A stretch of DNA of 64,000 bases, from the NCBI GenBank assembly GCA_965216845.1, contig OZ244200.1, positions 2,232,001 to 2,296,000 of the forward strand, written 5' to 3'. Source of the DNA: Panacagrimonas sp965216845. Its GTDB lineage: Bacteria; Pseudomonadota; Gammaproteobacteria; Nevskiales; Nevskiaceae. Of the stretch, positions 29,793 to 38,988 are shown in pieces. The notes beneath the pieces are model-generated. The model made no database searches and was not told the origin of the DNA. It saw only the letters and a program-made list of their open reading frames with translations. Positions within the stretch are counted from its first letter, which is position 1. The number at the start of each line of letters is the position of its first letter. A program made the translations under genes and the position numbers.

Positions 29793-31309
29793 TGGCCTTC
29801 TCCACCTTCGAAGAATTCGCCGACAGCGAAGACGCCGAATGGACTCTGCTGCTGGAAATCCAGCGCAAGGATGCGGCGCAAACCACCGCCTATCTGTGCG
29901 ACCGGCCCTATGCCACCACGGATCTGGACCAGCCCTACATGGTGCGCTTTGCGCCCATCATCGGCGGCGAGGGCCTGCCGCGCCTGCTGCGCCGTCTGGG
30001 CGATCCCTTCTCCGGCTCCGGCAGTACCGCCTTTGGCTCCGTCACCCTGATTGGCGCGCACGAGGAGGTGCCATACACCACCGTTGGCGGCGCCTACCTG
30101 ATCAACCCGGACGGCGATCGCTGGGCCATCAATCCGCAGGGCGATATCTGGGCCTGGGCGATCAGCGTGTCCGGGCTGGATCAGCTCATCCTTCGGCGCG
30201 GTGCGAACGTGGTGGCCAAGCTCGCCGCGCCGCGCCGCTTTTTCAAATACGACAGCGCGCGCGTGCTCATGCGCGGCGTGATCTCCCGCATCGGTGGCGA
30301 TGATCGCGGCAACACGCGGGTGGAAATCGTGGATCTGTCCGGCGCCTTTCGCCAGGCCCGCATTCCGGTGGGTAACCTGCCGCTGTGTTTTGGCGACTGC
30401 CGCAACATCACCCCCAAACTGGTCAACGCCGCCGAATCCGAGTACGCCGTGCATGACGGCCAGATTCAGGCTGTGGACCAGGTGTTCGACGATGGCGTGG
30501 AACTCTCGCCCTCGCAGTTCAGCGTCACGCCGCTCACCGGCCGCTTCAAGCTCAACGGCTTTGTGCCCACGGGCACGCTCACCTGCAACGTGCGCGGCGC
30601 GGTTGTGGAGGGCCAATGGCTGTCCAGCACGCAGCAGATCGTGGCGCATTTGATTGCGCGCGGTGGGCAGAGTATCGAACAGGTTTACGAGGATCTGCCC
30701 AGCTCAACCATTGGTCTGTATCTTGATGAATCCGCCAGCCTGGGCGACACGCTGTCCGCGCTGCTGCACGGCTGCGCCGGCGACTGGAACATCGACAAAC
30801 TGGGCGTGTTTCGCGCCCACCTGCATCCCGTCCCCGGTGAGGAGCCGGGCGAGGTCACGCGCAAGGAAAAGCTGCTGGGTGGCCTGAGCTGGGAGGAAGA
30901 ATCTCGCATCTATTCGGCGGTGCGCTATCTGTTCCGGCCCAACTGGACCCAGCTGCAGCCGCGCGTGGCGGCCTCGGAGGAACAAGCCGCCTTCGTGCAA
31001 AGCGAGGGTGACGAGGGCGAGGTTTCCCTGGCTGAAGTGGATCCGGAAATCCAGTACCGCGACAGCCCGCGCATCCGCACGTATTTTGTGGATGAACCCG
31101 GCGCGCAATCGGCCGCCAACCGCCTGTTGTCGATCTATGGCCAGATCCGCCGCCGCGCCACCACCGCGCTGAGCTACTCCCAGGAACGCGAACTCGGCCA
31201 GCGCATTTTCCTTGAGGACGGCAAGAACGTGTTTCGCGGCGTCATCACCGCCATCACCGACGTGCGTGGCCGGCGCCTGCCCAAGCAGGAAATCGAGGTG
31301 CTGGCATGA
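29792..31309 (+). CDS. Tail tip/hub protein, unknown family
   Basis: 505 residues; ATG 29792 overlaps the tape-measure stop (TGATG). The beginning FEEFADSEDAEWTLLLEIQR, then VRFAPIIGGEGLPRLLRRLG, GNLPLCFGDCRNITPKLVNA and TIGLYLDESASLGDTLSALL, suggests a mixed beta structure of the kind found in baseplate hubs. The C-terminal part (YGQIRRRATTALSYSQEREL) ends with QEIEVLA. Position directly after the tape measure fits a distal tail or hub protein. I recognise no named family with certainty. Confidence 0.72.
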   Translation: MAFSTFEEFADSEDAEWTLLLEIQRKDAAQTTAYLCDRPYATTDLDQPYMVRFAPIIGGEGLPRLLRRLGDPFSGSGSTAFGSVTLIGAHEEVPYTTVGGAYLINPDGDRWAINPQGDIWAWAISVSGLDQLILRRGANVVAKLAAPRRFFKYDSARVLMRGVISRIGGDDRGNTRVEIVDLSGAFRQARIPVGNLPLCFGDCRNITPKLVNAAESEYAVHDGQIQAVDQVFDDGVELSPSQFSVTPLTGRFKLNGFVPTGTLTCNVRGAVVEGQWLSSTQQIVAHLIARGGQSIEQVYEDLPSSTIGLYLDESASLGDTLSALLHGCAGDWNIDKLGVFRAHLHPVPGEEPGEVTRKEKLLGGLSWEEESRIYSAVRYLFRPNWTQLQPRVAASEEQAAFVQSEGDEGEVSLAEVDPEIQYRDSPRIRTYFVDEPGAQSAANRLLSIYGQIRRRATTALSYSQERELGQRIFLEDGKNVFRGVITAITDVRGRRLPKQEIEVLA

Positions 31310-32139
31310 GCATTCTGCTGATGGACAACGCCATTGACTTTGCCGTCATCAACGCCGCCAGCGAGCAGCCCACCGCGCCGGCGCGCTACCTGCGCAATCG
31401 CACCCGCAGCCGCTACTGGCGCAGCGAGATTGGCGATTCCAGTGCCATCACTTTCGTCATGCCGGCGGCCCTGCCGATTGATTATCTGGCGGCGGTGGAT
31501 GTCAACCTGCGCCCCAGCGGCAGCCTGCACTGGGAAGCCTGGGACGATGCCATCGACGGCGCCAGCCAAACCATCGACATCAGCCAGCCGCCGAGTTTGT
31601 ATGACGACCCCAATGTGCCTTCCAAGAACTACGGCGGCGGCTACGGCGGCCCCTATGGCATTCCGCAGCCAGAGGCGCTCATCAACGTGCGCAACGTCAC
31701 GCTCAAGGCGCTGGATGAACAAGTCACCAGCCGCTACTGGCGGCTCACGCTGAGCGGCGCTTTCAACTCCTGGCAGCAATGCAGCTACATCTTCATCGGC
31801 CTGGCCACCCAGTATCCGATCGATAACGACTGGTCGGTGGAACCCGAAGAGCAATCGGTGCAGGAAAAAACCGTCGGCGGCCAGATCTATACCGACCCGC
31901 GCGAAACCCCGCAGCACCTGCGCGGCCAGTTCGATTTCCTGACCGAGGCCCAGCGTGACCAGGCGCACATCCGCATGCGCCTGTTCGGCAAGCGGCGCCC
32001 CTTCATTTTTTCCATCCGGCCGGACGAGGCGCTGGCCGGCATCAACACCACGGTCTTTGGTCGCTTCTCGGACGTGGCCATCGGCCGCCGTGCGTTCAAT
32101 CAGAACACGCTCCGGGTGGGCGTGTTGGAGGACTTGTAA
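31306..32139 (+). CDS. Tail tip protein, unknown
   Basis: 277 residues, coupled to the gene before (ATGA) and after (TAATG). It is beta-rich with aromatic motifs YLRNRTRSRYWRSEIGDSSA and SRYWRLTLSGAFNSWQQCSY, a galactose-binding-like or jelly-roll appearance, and a C-terminal part with FDFLTEAQRDQAHIRMRLFG and RPFIFSIRPDEALAGINTTV. Two RYWR motifs may mark a repeated strand pair. The likely role is a distal-tail component next to the fibres. Confidence 0.7.
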   Translation: MSILLMDNAIDFAVINAASEQPTAPARYLRNRTRSRYWRSEIGDSSAITFVMPAALPIDYLAAVDVNLRPSGSLHWEAWDDAIDGASQTIDISQPPSLYDDPNVPSKNYGGGYGGPYGIPQPEALINVRNVTLKALDEQVTSRYWRLTLSGAFNSWQQCSYIFIGLATQYPIDNDWSVEPEEQSVQEKTVGGQIYTDPRETPQHLRGQFDFLTEAQRDQAHIRMRLFGKRRPFIFSIRPDEALAGINTTVFGRFSDVAIGRRAFNQNTLRVGVLEDL

Positions 32140-32987
32140 TGGCACTGACGCCCAATCTGCAGCTCAACAAACCCACGCCGCTGGGCGATATCGACCAGTG
32201 GCCGTTTCTCACCAACGACAACTGGGACATCCTGGACACCGAAGTCGGTGCCCGCATCAAAAAGGCCGGCGGGCAGATGACCGGGGCCCTGGGTCTGGCC
32301 GCGGGCAGCATCGCCTTGCCGGGCCTGTACTTCAACGCGCACGTCAAAACCGGCCTGTACGAGATCGGCGAGAACGAATTCGGCGTCAGCGTCAATGAAA
32401 CCCACGCCACCCGCTGGCGCAAGAGCGGCGTCAATCCGCCTGAGCAGGTCAACGAGGATCTGGGCTTCAACGGCAAGCTGCGCGGCTACGTGGACGATCA
32501 GGCGCGGTTCCTGTGCGCGCCCTACGAGCAGGTGGACGCGAACAACGGCGGGATCGATGTGTCGGTCCGGCGCGGTGGCGTTCTCGAGCACGCGTTGCGA
32601 CTTTCCAAGGATGGCTATCTTGGCTTGAACTTGGGCAGCGGCGTGGTGCCTTCCGCGCCGTTCGATCTGAATGGAGCCCTCATGGGCAACGTGGTGGATC
32701 TGGCGGCCGGCAGTACGGTGAATGTGCTCGCGGGGAATGTGTTCAAGAAGACCATCACCGGCAACGTCACCTGGACCTTCAGCAATATCCCGGCGACCCG
32801 GCTGGTGAGCTGGCTGCTGGTGCTGACAAATCCCGGCGCGGGCATCCACACCTGGCCGGGCCCAGTGACCTGGGATGACGGCGTAGAGCCGGCCTGGACG
32901 ATTTCCGGGATTGATGTCGTGAGCCTCATGTGCATTGACGGCGGCACCACGATCCTGGGTTCGCGCGTGCGGAGAGCCAGCGCGTGA
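32139..32987 (+). CDS. Tail fibre-like protein
   Basis: 282 residues. The start MALTPNLQLNKPTPLGDIDQ and NDNWDILDTEVGARIKKAGG is a common opening for phage tail fibres and appendage proteins. A middle beta region follows, and the C-terminal 100 residues (FDLNGALMGNVVDLAAGSTV, WTFSNIPATRLVSWLLVLTN, GVEPAWTISGIDVVSLMCID) match a capping domain seen in many fibres. It would be part of the adsorption apparatus. It overlaps both neighbours. Confidence 0.75.
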   Translation: MALTPNLQLNKPTPLGDIDQWPFLTNDNWDILDTEVGARIKKAGGQMTGALGLAAGSIALPGLYFNAHVKTGLYEIGENEFGVSVNETHATRWRKSGVNPPEQVNEDLGFNGKLRGYVDDQARFLCAPYEQVDANNGGIDVSVRRGGVLEHALRLSKDGYLGLNLGSGVVPSAPFDLNGALMGNVVDLAAGSTVNVLAGNVFKKTITGNVTWTFSNIPATRLVSWLLVLTNPGAGIHTWPGPVTWDDGVEPAWTISGIDVVSLMCIDGGTTILGSRVRRASA

Positions 32988-34186
32988 TGGCTGCGCTGCT
33001 AATGCCGCCAGTGCCGCAGGATCTGCCGGCCATTGAGCTGCCGAAGTTGGTCGCGAGCGATGGCGAGGCGTTTGAATCGTTCGGGCGCGCCAGCGCGGCG
33101 AACCTGGATGGCAGCACGTTTGCCATCGGCTCCAAGAACGATGACGACGGCGGCTCCGGCGCGGGGGCCGTGTACGTCTACACGCGCAACCTGTCGACCG
33201 GCGTCATCACCCAGCAGGCGAAGCTGTTCAAGAACATCGCGGGGCTCAATGTCGGCGCCACGGTCTGCATGTCAGACGACGGCAACACGCTTCTGGCCGG
33301 CACCAACGGCAGCACAAACAACGTTTATTGCTGGAAGCGCGTCGGCGGGGTCTGGTCGGAGCTGACAGTCCCAACACCAAGCGTCACAGGTGGCGAATAC
33401 GGAATTGCGGTGGCGATGAACGCGGCCGGCAGCCGCTTTGCGGTGACAGCGCCAGAGCAAAACAACGGCGGGGCCACGCAAGGGGGCGCCACATTCATCT
33501 TCACCCGCTCCGGCGATACGATCACGCAGCAGGCGCGTCTCCTGCACACCGCCGCGGCCGACTTCGATTTTGTCGGAAAATCTGTCGGGATGTCCGGCGA
33601 CGGCAACTATGTCATCCCGTTGTCGAACAACAGCTCGAACGCGAATTTTTTAGGGATTGTTTTTTTTTGGAATGGATCGAGCTGGGGCCAGCAACAAGTG
33701 TTGGGGAACACATTGGCGCCTGGCAGAAACGTGATCTGCATCGATCAGACCGCGACGTACGCGTTTGTCACGGATTCGCAGTACTTGGGCGGCGGCCTGG
33801 CCGGCCGTGTGATTGTCTACAAACGCTCGGGGGTGAATTGGGTCAGCGTGACGACGTTGACCGTCCCTCAGAGAGACCTCTATCTCCCGGAGGACAAACA
33901 GATCAGTTGTGCACGCGATGGCACGTTGTTGACGTTCGCCACGCGAGATGCAGAGGCCAACATTGATTACCGCCCGTCGCTCTGGCGGAAAAAAACCGGC
34001 GAGGTCTGGGGATTTCACGGATCACTGCGCGGTGCCGACCAGGCGGATGGGGACAAGGCCGTGAACAACGCCCTGGCGGGTGACGGCAAGACCCTGCTCG
34101 CCTGCGCGTTCAACGCGGACGTGGGCGCCAACACATCGCAGGGCGCGGCTTGGCTGTTCACCACCGGCGACAATCTGGGAGGCTGA
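32987..34186 (+). CDS. Beta-propeller-like tail protein
   Basis: 399 residues from ATG 32987 (TGATG with the gene before). Repeated blades of the FG-GAP/integrin type are visible: FGRASAANLDGSTFAIGSKN with GAGAVYVYTRN, VGATVCMSDDGNTLLAGTNG, YGIAVAMNAAGSRFAVTAPE with GGATFIFTRSG, FVGKSVGMSGDGNYVIPLSN, and a last one with AGDGKTLLACAFN. About seven repeats can be traced. Such propellers bind ligands or glycans, so a receptor-binding role is plausible. The DNA around 33640-33670 includes an eleven-base T run, unusual in this GC-rich region. Confidence 0.75.
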   Translation: MAALLMPPVPQDLPAIELPKLVASDGEAFESFGRASAANLDGSTFAIGSKNDDDGGSGAGAVYVYTRNLSTGVITQQAKLFKNIAGLNVGATVCMSDDGNTLLAGTNGSTNNVYCWKRVGGVWSELTVPTPSVTGGEYGIAVAMNAAGSRFAVTAPEQNNGGATQGGATFIFTRSGDTITQQARLLHTAAADFDFVGKSVGMSGDGNYVIPLSNNSSNANFLGIVFFWNGSSWGQQQVLGNTLAPGRNVICIDQTATYAFVTDSQYLGGGLAGRVIVYKRSGVNWVSVTTLTVPQRDLYLPEDKQISCARDGTLLTFATRDAEANIDYRPSLWRKKTGEVWGFHGSLRGADQADGDKAVNNALAGDGKTLLACAFNADVGANTSQGAAWLFTTGDNLGG

Positions 34187-34189
34187 TCC

Positions 34190-36817
34190 ATGCCCTTTGA
34201 TACCGTTCTCAGTGGATTCGAGCAAGCCGATCTGCCGCTGGTCGGCAGCGACTGGATCGGCGTCTCGCGTGACGGTCAGGTCACCAAGAAAGTGCAGCTC
34301 TCCGACCTGCTGGCCTGGACCGGCAGCGTACAGGCCGCCACCGAAACCGCGCGCGACGAAACGCTCACGGCACTGGCGCTGTGGTACACGCAGTACCTGG
34401 GCGCCTTCGCCGCTGATCCCACCCTGGACAATGAAGGCAACCCGCTGGTGGAAGGGGCGCTGTACTGGAACACCGGAACGAAAACGCTGCGGGTGTACGA
34501 CGGTGAAAACTGGCTTGATCCTGTGACGCAGGCACAGGCGGAGGCCAGCACGGCGACGACGCAGGCCGGCATTGCCACCACCCAGGCGGGCATCGCAACG
34601 ACCCAGGCAGGACTGGCAGACGACGCGAAAACCGACGCTGAGGCCGCCGAAGCCGAGGCGACGACGCAGGCCGGCATTGCCACCACCCAGGCAGGCGTCG
34701 CAACGACCCAGGCAGGACTGGCAGGCGACGCGAAAACCGACGCTGAGGCCGCCGAAGCCGAGGCGACGACGCAGGCCGGCATTGCCACCACCCAGGCAGG
34801 CATCGCAACGACCCAGGCAGGACTGGCAGACGACGCGAAAACCGACGCTGAGGCCGCCGAAGCCGAGGCGACGACGCAGGCCGGCATTGCCACCACCCAG
34901 GCAGGCGTCGCAACGACCCAGGCAGGACTGGCAGGCGCCTCCGCCACGTCAGCTGAGAACTACGCCAACACCGCCGCGCGCGTGTCCTATTTTTGGGCCT
35001 ATGACGACGCCACGGCCGACGCCGACCCGGGTGCGGAGACCTTCCGCTTCAACAACGCCACGCCGGCCAGCATCACGCAGCTTTTCATCAATCCGGCGCC
35101 GGTGGGCGGTGGCGATCAATCCGCCTGGATCGGGGAATGGGATGACAGCGACAATCCAGGCCATCGCGGGTATCTGTTCTTCATCGACAGCACCAACACC
35201 GCCAATTGGCTGACGCTCAAGATCGTCAATGACAACGCCGCCGGAAGCGGCTACGCGAAAATCAATGTGGCGTACGTTGCCCACAACGGCACGCTGGTCG
35301 ACACCCGGCATTTCGCCGTACTGTTCCAGCGCACCGGCAACAAGGGCACGGACGGCGAAGGCGCCGGCAACGTCGTCAGTCCTGGCACCACGGTGGTGGC
35401 CGGTCACGCCGTGGTCTGGAACGGAACCGGCGGCACCAACGTGCAGACCGCCGGATTCGCCCCGCAACCGGCGGATGATGAACTGACCGCGCTGGCCGAG
35501 CTCACCAGCGCCGCCAACCGGCTGCCGTATTTCACCGGCTCCGGAACGGCCGATCTGGCGGTGTTTACGTCGTTCGCCCGGGCGATGCTCGCGAACACCG
35601 ACGCGGCCGAATTCAAGGCGGATCTGAGCCTGGACAACGTCGACAACACGGCCGACGCGGACAAGCCGGTTTCAACGGCCACGCAAGCCGCCCTGGATCT
35701 GAAAGCCGATCTGGCCTCACCGGCGCTCACCGGCGACCCGACCGCGCCCACGCAGTCGGCCGGAGACAGCTCGACCAAGCTGGCCACCACCGCCTACGTG
35801 CACAGCGTCATCGCGGCGCTGGATGTGATGGCCTATCAGGACGCGATCGACGCCAGCACCAACCCGAACTACCCGGCAGCCGACGCGGGCCACACGTACC
35901 GCATCAGCGTGGCCGGCAAGATTGGCGGCGGTGCAGGCCCGAACGTGGAAGTCGGTGACATGCTGATCTGCAACACGGACAGCAGCAGCGCGGGCGATCA
36001 CGCCACCGTGGGTGCCAACTGGAACATCCTGCAGACCAACCTGGACGGCGCTGTCATCGGCCCGAGCAGCGCGGTCGACGGTCGCTTCGCACTGTTTGAC
36101 GGCGGCAGCGGCGGGCTGATCAAGCAAAGTGCGTCAGCCCCCGGCGCGTTGGCATTTTTGGACACAGTGGCCGGCGCGCAAATCGATAACGATGCTGTCG
36201 GACTGGCAAAGCTCGCGCACGGGACCCACGGGGGAATCATTTACTTCGGGGCCAGTGGTGCGCCGTCCGAGCTGGGCGTCGGCACCGACGGTCAAGTGCT
36301 GACGGCGCACGGGGCCGCTGCCGATCCGACCTGGGAGGACCCGAGCGGTGACTTGCCCGCCGAGCTGGAAGCGATCGCAGCGCTCACCCCAAGCAACGAT
36401 GACATCATCCAGCGCAAGTCAGGCAATTGGGTAAACCGGACTTTGGCACAGGTCCGGACGGACCTGCAGGGTAATGGTGCGACGACCGCGCATGTTGGCT
36501 TCCGCGGGATACCCAGGAACGGGCAGAACGTTGACTACACGATACAGGCGTCCGATGACGGCAAGATGATGTCGTTTTTCGGGAGCGTGGATCGAACCTA
36601 TACCTTCCCGACCTCGGGCATCGAAGAAGGGTTTTCCGTCTCGATCTCGAACTGGGGGACCGCCACGATAACGATTGATTCTACAGATGACATCTATCTC
36701 ATGGACGGCACCGGTTTAGTGGGCTCACTTGAGCTGGCACCGATGAACGCGTGCGTCGTTTACAGGGAGGCCACAAGCAAGTGGATGGTCACCGGCTCTG
36801 GACTCTCGGAGCCATAG
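34190..36817 (+). CDS. Large tail fibre with 35-residue tandem repeats
   Basis: 875 residues. The N-terminus (MPFDTVLSGFEQADLPLVGS, GVSRDGQVTKKVQLSDLLAW) is a usual fibre attachment region. Residues 122-250 are 3.7 copies of a 35-residue unit (ATTQAGIATTQAG, ATTQAGLADDAKTDAEAAEA) that would form a trimeric coiled shaft. A GDPTAPTQSAGDSSTKLATT motif, common in lambda Stf/P2 H-like fibres, lies near residue 520. The C-terminal 100 residues form a beta domain ending in WMVTGSGL, probably the binding or capping end. Confidence 0.82.
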   Translation: MPFDTVLSGFEQADLPLVGSDWIGVSRDGQVTKKVQLSDLLAWTGSVQAATETARDETLTALALWYTQYLGAFAADPTLDNEGNPLVEGALYWNTGTKTLRVYDGENWLDPVTQAQAEASTATTQAGIATTQAGIATTQAGLADDAKTDAEAAEAEATTQAGIATTQAGVATTQAGLAGDAKTDAEAAEAEATTQAGIATTQAGIATTQAGLADDAKTDAEAAEAEATTQAGIATTQAGVATTQAGLAGASATSAENYANTAARVSYFWAYDDATADADPGAETFRFNNATPASITQLFINPAPVGGGDQSAWIGEWDDSDNPGHRGYLFFIDSTNTANWLTLKIVNDNAAGSGYAKINVAYVAHNGTLVDTRHFAVLFQRTGNKGTDGEGAGNVVSPGTTVVAGHAVVWNGTGGTNVQTAGFAPQPADDELTALAELTSAANRLPYFTGSGTADLAVFTSFARAMLANTDAAEFKADLSLDNVDNTADADKPVSTATQAALDLKADLASPALTGDPTAPTQSAGDSSTKLATTAYVHSVIAALDVMAYQDAIDASTNPNYPAADAGHTYRISVAGKIGGGAGPNVEVGDMLICNTDSSSAGDHATVGANWNILQTNLDGAVIGPSSAVDGRFALFDGGSGGLIKQSASAPGALAFLDTVAGAQIDNDAVGLAKLAHGTHGGIIYFGASGAPSELGVGTDGQVLTAHGAAADPTWEDPSGDLPAELEAIAALTPSNDDIIQRKSGNWVNRTLAQVRTDLQGNGATTAHVGFRGIPRNGQNVDYTIQASDDGKMMSFFGSVDRTYTFPTSGIEEGFSVSISNWGTATITIDSTDDIYLMDGTGLVGSLELAPMNACVVYREATSKWMVTGSGLSEP
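34553..34939 (+). repeat. 105-bp tandem repeat inside tail fibre gene
   Basis: Units at 34553-34657, 34658-34762 and 34763-34867, plus about 70 bases of a fourth. Units 1 and 3 share one variant (Ile, Asp) and units 2 and 4 another (Val, Gly), so a 210-bp pair was duplicated. It is in frame and encodes the fibre shaft. Confidence 0.9.
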
Positions 36818-36818
36818 C

Positions 36819-37673
36819 ATGAGCGGAATCATGAATGCTCTTGTGGGTGTCACGGCGAGCGCGGCGAGCGCGGGCGGCGCAGAACCGGGTCAAGTCGTTT
36901 TCACCAGTGCCGATACGTGGCCCGTTCCGGCAGGCGTTACGTCATTTTGCGCTGTTGCGGTTGGTGACGGCGGCGACGCCGAAAACGACGACGACGGCAT
37001 CGGCGGCGGCGGCGGCGGCGGTCTGTCATACGTCAATGACGTGGCATGCACGCCGGGCGAAAGCTTGGAGATCGGCCACACGTCTGGAAGTTCGGGTTTC
37101 TGGCGCATCCGCCGTTCCAGCACCGAGTTACTCAGAGCCAACAACGGACAGCATGGCGACGACGGGGGCGCAGGCGGCAGCACTTCCGGTGCCGTCGGTG
37201 ATGCGACCTATGCCGGCGGCAACGGCGGCGGCGACGGCGGCGGCGACGGCGGCCCTTGGGGCTCCGAAGGTCCGGGCGGCGGCGGCGGCGCGGCGGGCTA
37301 TTCCGGCGATGGCGGCGATGGCGGAGGGAATAAAGTCGCCGGCGGCAACGGCAGTGGCGGCGGTGGCGCCGGCGCCAGTGGCGGCGACAGGGATGAGGAG
37401 GTCGCGGCCGGCGGCGGCGGCGGCGTCGGGCTGCTCGGCGCGGGCAGTAGCGGCGGCACCGGCGGAGACGGCGACGGCGGTGGTGGCGGTTCGGGCGGAT
37501 CGGGCGGATCGGACGAGAACGGCGGCGACGGCGGCGACGGCGGGCAGTACGGCGGCGGCGGCGGGGGGCCGACTGAAGACTTCCGCCAGCCGGGCACCGG
37601 CGCTCAAGGCGCCATTCGCATCATCTGGGGCGGCGGCCGCGCTTTCCCAAGCACAAATACAGGCGATGTTTAA
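36819..37673 (+). CDS. Glycine-rich tail tip/adhesin protein
   Basis: 284 residues. After an N-terminal domain (VVFTSADTWPVPAGVTSFCA, then GGGGLSYVNDVACTPGESLE) most of the protein is poly-glycine with Asp, Asn, Ala and Ser (residues 105-255). It ends with AQGAIRIIWGGGRAFPST, a pattern often found at the end of glycine-rich phage and surface proteins. Runs of this kind form polyglycine-II sandwiches in the distal adhesin gp38 of T-even phage S16, so a receptor-binding tip is likely. It follows the large fibre gene directly. Confidence 0.78.
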   Translation: MSGIMNALVGVTASAASAGGAEPGQVVFTSADTWPVPAGVTSFCAVAVGDGGDAENDDDGIGGGGGGGLSYVNDVACTPGESLEIGHTSGSSGFWRIRRSSTELLRANNGQHGDDGGAGGSTSGAVGDATYAGGNGGGDGGGDGGPWGSEGPGGGGGAAGYSGDGGDGGGNKVAGGNGSGGGGAGASGGDRDEEVAAGGGGGVGLLGAGSSGGTGGDGDGGGGGSGGSGGSDENGGDGGDGGQYGGGGGGPTEDFRQPGTGAQGAIRIIWGGGRAFPSTNTGDV

Positions 37674-37685
37674 GAGGGATTTTTG

Positions 37686-38060
37686 ATGATCACAAGCAAT
37701 ATTCTGCGCGTGTACAACGCGGAGCTGGTGCGCCGCCAGGCGGAATTGTTCGAGCTGGACCAGCAGCGCGAGAGAAAACGCGCCGAACTGGCGCAAGTGG
37801 AACATATCATCGCGTCCCTGCGGCGCGTGGAACAAGCCGAAGAAAAGATGACCCCGGAGCTGGAAGCGCAGCGGCAGGCCGCGATAGACGAGGCCGTCAC
37901 CAAGGCCAAGGCCGAGGCTGCCGCCGACCTCGAAGCGGCCAAAACCAGCGCCTATGAACAGGGCAAGCTGGACACCATCGCCGCCAACGAGCAGGCCGCA
38001 AAGGGCGCGGCGGAACGCAAGAGGCAGGCCCGAAAACGGCATAAGACACAACCCGCATAA
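37686..38060 (+). CDS. Small coiled-coil protein at end of tail module
   Basis: 124 residues from ATG 37686 with GAGGG upstream. Almost entirely a charged helix: NAELVRRQAELFELDQQRER, KRAELAQVEHIIASLRRVEQ, and TPELEAQRQAAIDEAVTKAK. The C-terminus is basic (RKRQARKRHKTQPA). It could be a fibre chaperone, a spanin-like or an accessory protein. No family is recognised. A 146-base gap without a recognisable gene follows before the methylase. Confidence 0.65.
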   Translation: MITSNILRVYNAELVRRQAELFELDQQRERKRAELAQVEHIIASLRRVEQAEEKMTPELEAQRQAAIDEAVTKAKAEAAADLEAAKTSAYEQGKLDTIAANEQAAKGAAERKRQARKRHKTQPA

Positions 38061-38206
38061 AGAGGAAGCGACCCCCAAGGTGTTGACGCACCCCAGGGGC
38101 CGCCAGAACACGGTCACAGACACCGTGGACCAGCCGAGGCTTCCCCGCCGTCGCGACGGCAAGCCGAAGCTACCACGAGGCCGCAACCGGCCAAAAGGAG
38201 CAAACC

Positions 38207-38974
38207 GTGTTACCCACCGCAGAACCCATCATTCCCTGGATCGGCGGCAAGCGCCGCCTGGCGCCCATTCTGCTGCCGCTGTTTCCGGAGCACCGCTGCT
38301 ACGTGGAACCGTTCGCTGGCGCAGCGGCGTTGTTCTTTCTGAAAGAGCCCGTGAAAAGCGAGATCCTGAATGACATCAACGGCGAACTGGTCAATCTCTA
38401 CCGGGTGTTGAAATGCCATCCGGAGGAGTTTCTAAGGCAATTCAAATGGGCCTTGAGCAGCCGTCAAAGCTACCGCTGGGAACAGCGCAAAGCGCCCGAA
38501 ACCCTCACAGACCTGCAACGCGCCGCGCGCTTCTACTACCTGCAGAAGCTCGCCTTTGGCGGCAAGGTGCGGCAGCAAAACTGGGGCAGCGCCACCACCA
38601 CCGGCCCGCGCCTGAATCTCATGCGGCTGGAAGAGGATTTATCCGCAGTGCACCTGCGCCTGGCCGACGCCCACATCGAACACCTGGCCTGGGACGAGGT
38701 GGTCAAACGCTACGACCGCGCCCACACATTCTTTTATTGCGACCCACCGTATTGGGAAACCGAAGGCTACGGCGTCGACTTTGACCTGGACCAATACCAG
38801 GCCCTGGCCGAAGCCGCCCGAAGCATCAAAGGCAAGATGCTCATCTCCGTCAACGACCACCCCGAAATGCGCGAAGCGTTCAAGGGCCTGCCCATGCGAA
38901 AAGTTCCCATCAACTACAGCCTCAATAAAGGCAAGCCGGCCAAGCGAATCGAGTTGATTATCGGACCGGTTTGA
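38207..38974 (+). CDS. D12-class DNA N6-adenine methyltransferase
   Basis: 255 residues from GTG 38207, with AAAAGGAG upstream. It would methylate adenine, perhaps GATC, to protect phage DNA from restriction. Motifs: PWIGGKRRLAP (residues 10-20), YVEPFAGAAALFF (SAM binding, about 32-44), and the catalytic DPPY (FFYCDPPYWETEGYG, about 179-182). It is the last gene before the prophage right end, where Mu has its modification gene mom. The target sequence cannot be read from the protein. Confidence 0.92.
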   Translation: MLPTAEPIIPWIGGKRRLAPILLPLFPEHRCYVEPFAGAAALFFLKEPVKSEILNDINGELVNLYRVLKCHPEEFLRQFKWALSSRQSYRWEQRKAPETLTDLQRAARFYYLQKLAFGGKVRQQNWGSATTTGPRLNLMRLEEDLSAVHLRLADAHIEHLAWDEVVKRYDRAHTFFYCDPPYWETEGYGVDFDLDQYQALAEAARSIKGKMLISVNDHPEMREAFKGLPMRKVPINYSLNKGKPAKRIELIIGPV

Positions 38975-38988
38975 CAGGGCCGAAATTC

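Noticed and set aside
34553..34939. Possible CRISPR-like regular repeat
   Set aside because: The repeats are directly contiguous without spacers, in frame, and encode a fibre shaft.
36990..38186. Long GGC repeats and a 352-codon minus-strand frame across them
   Set aside because: The plus-strand frame encodes a glycine-rich phage protein with a sensible start and end; the minus-strand frame is its Ala/Pro/Arg-rich mirror.
37954..38373. A 139-codon plus-strand frame before the methylase
   Set aside because: It overlaps two better genes in another frame and is rich in Arg/Pro/His; the 146-base gap shows only the methylase ribosome site.
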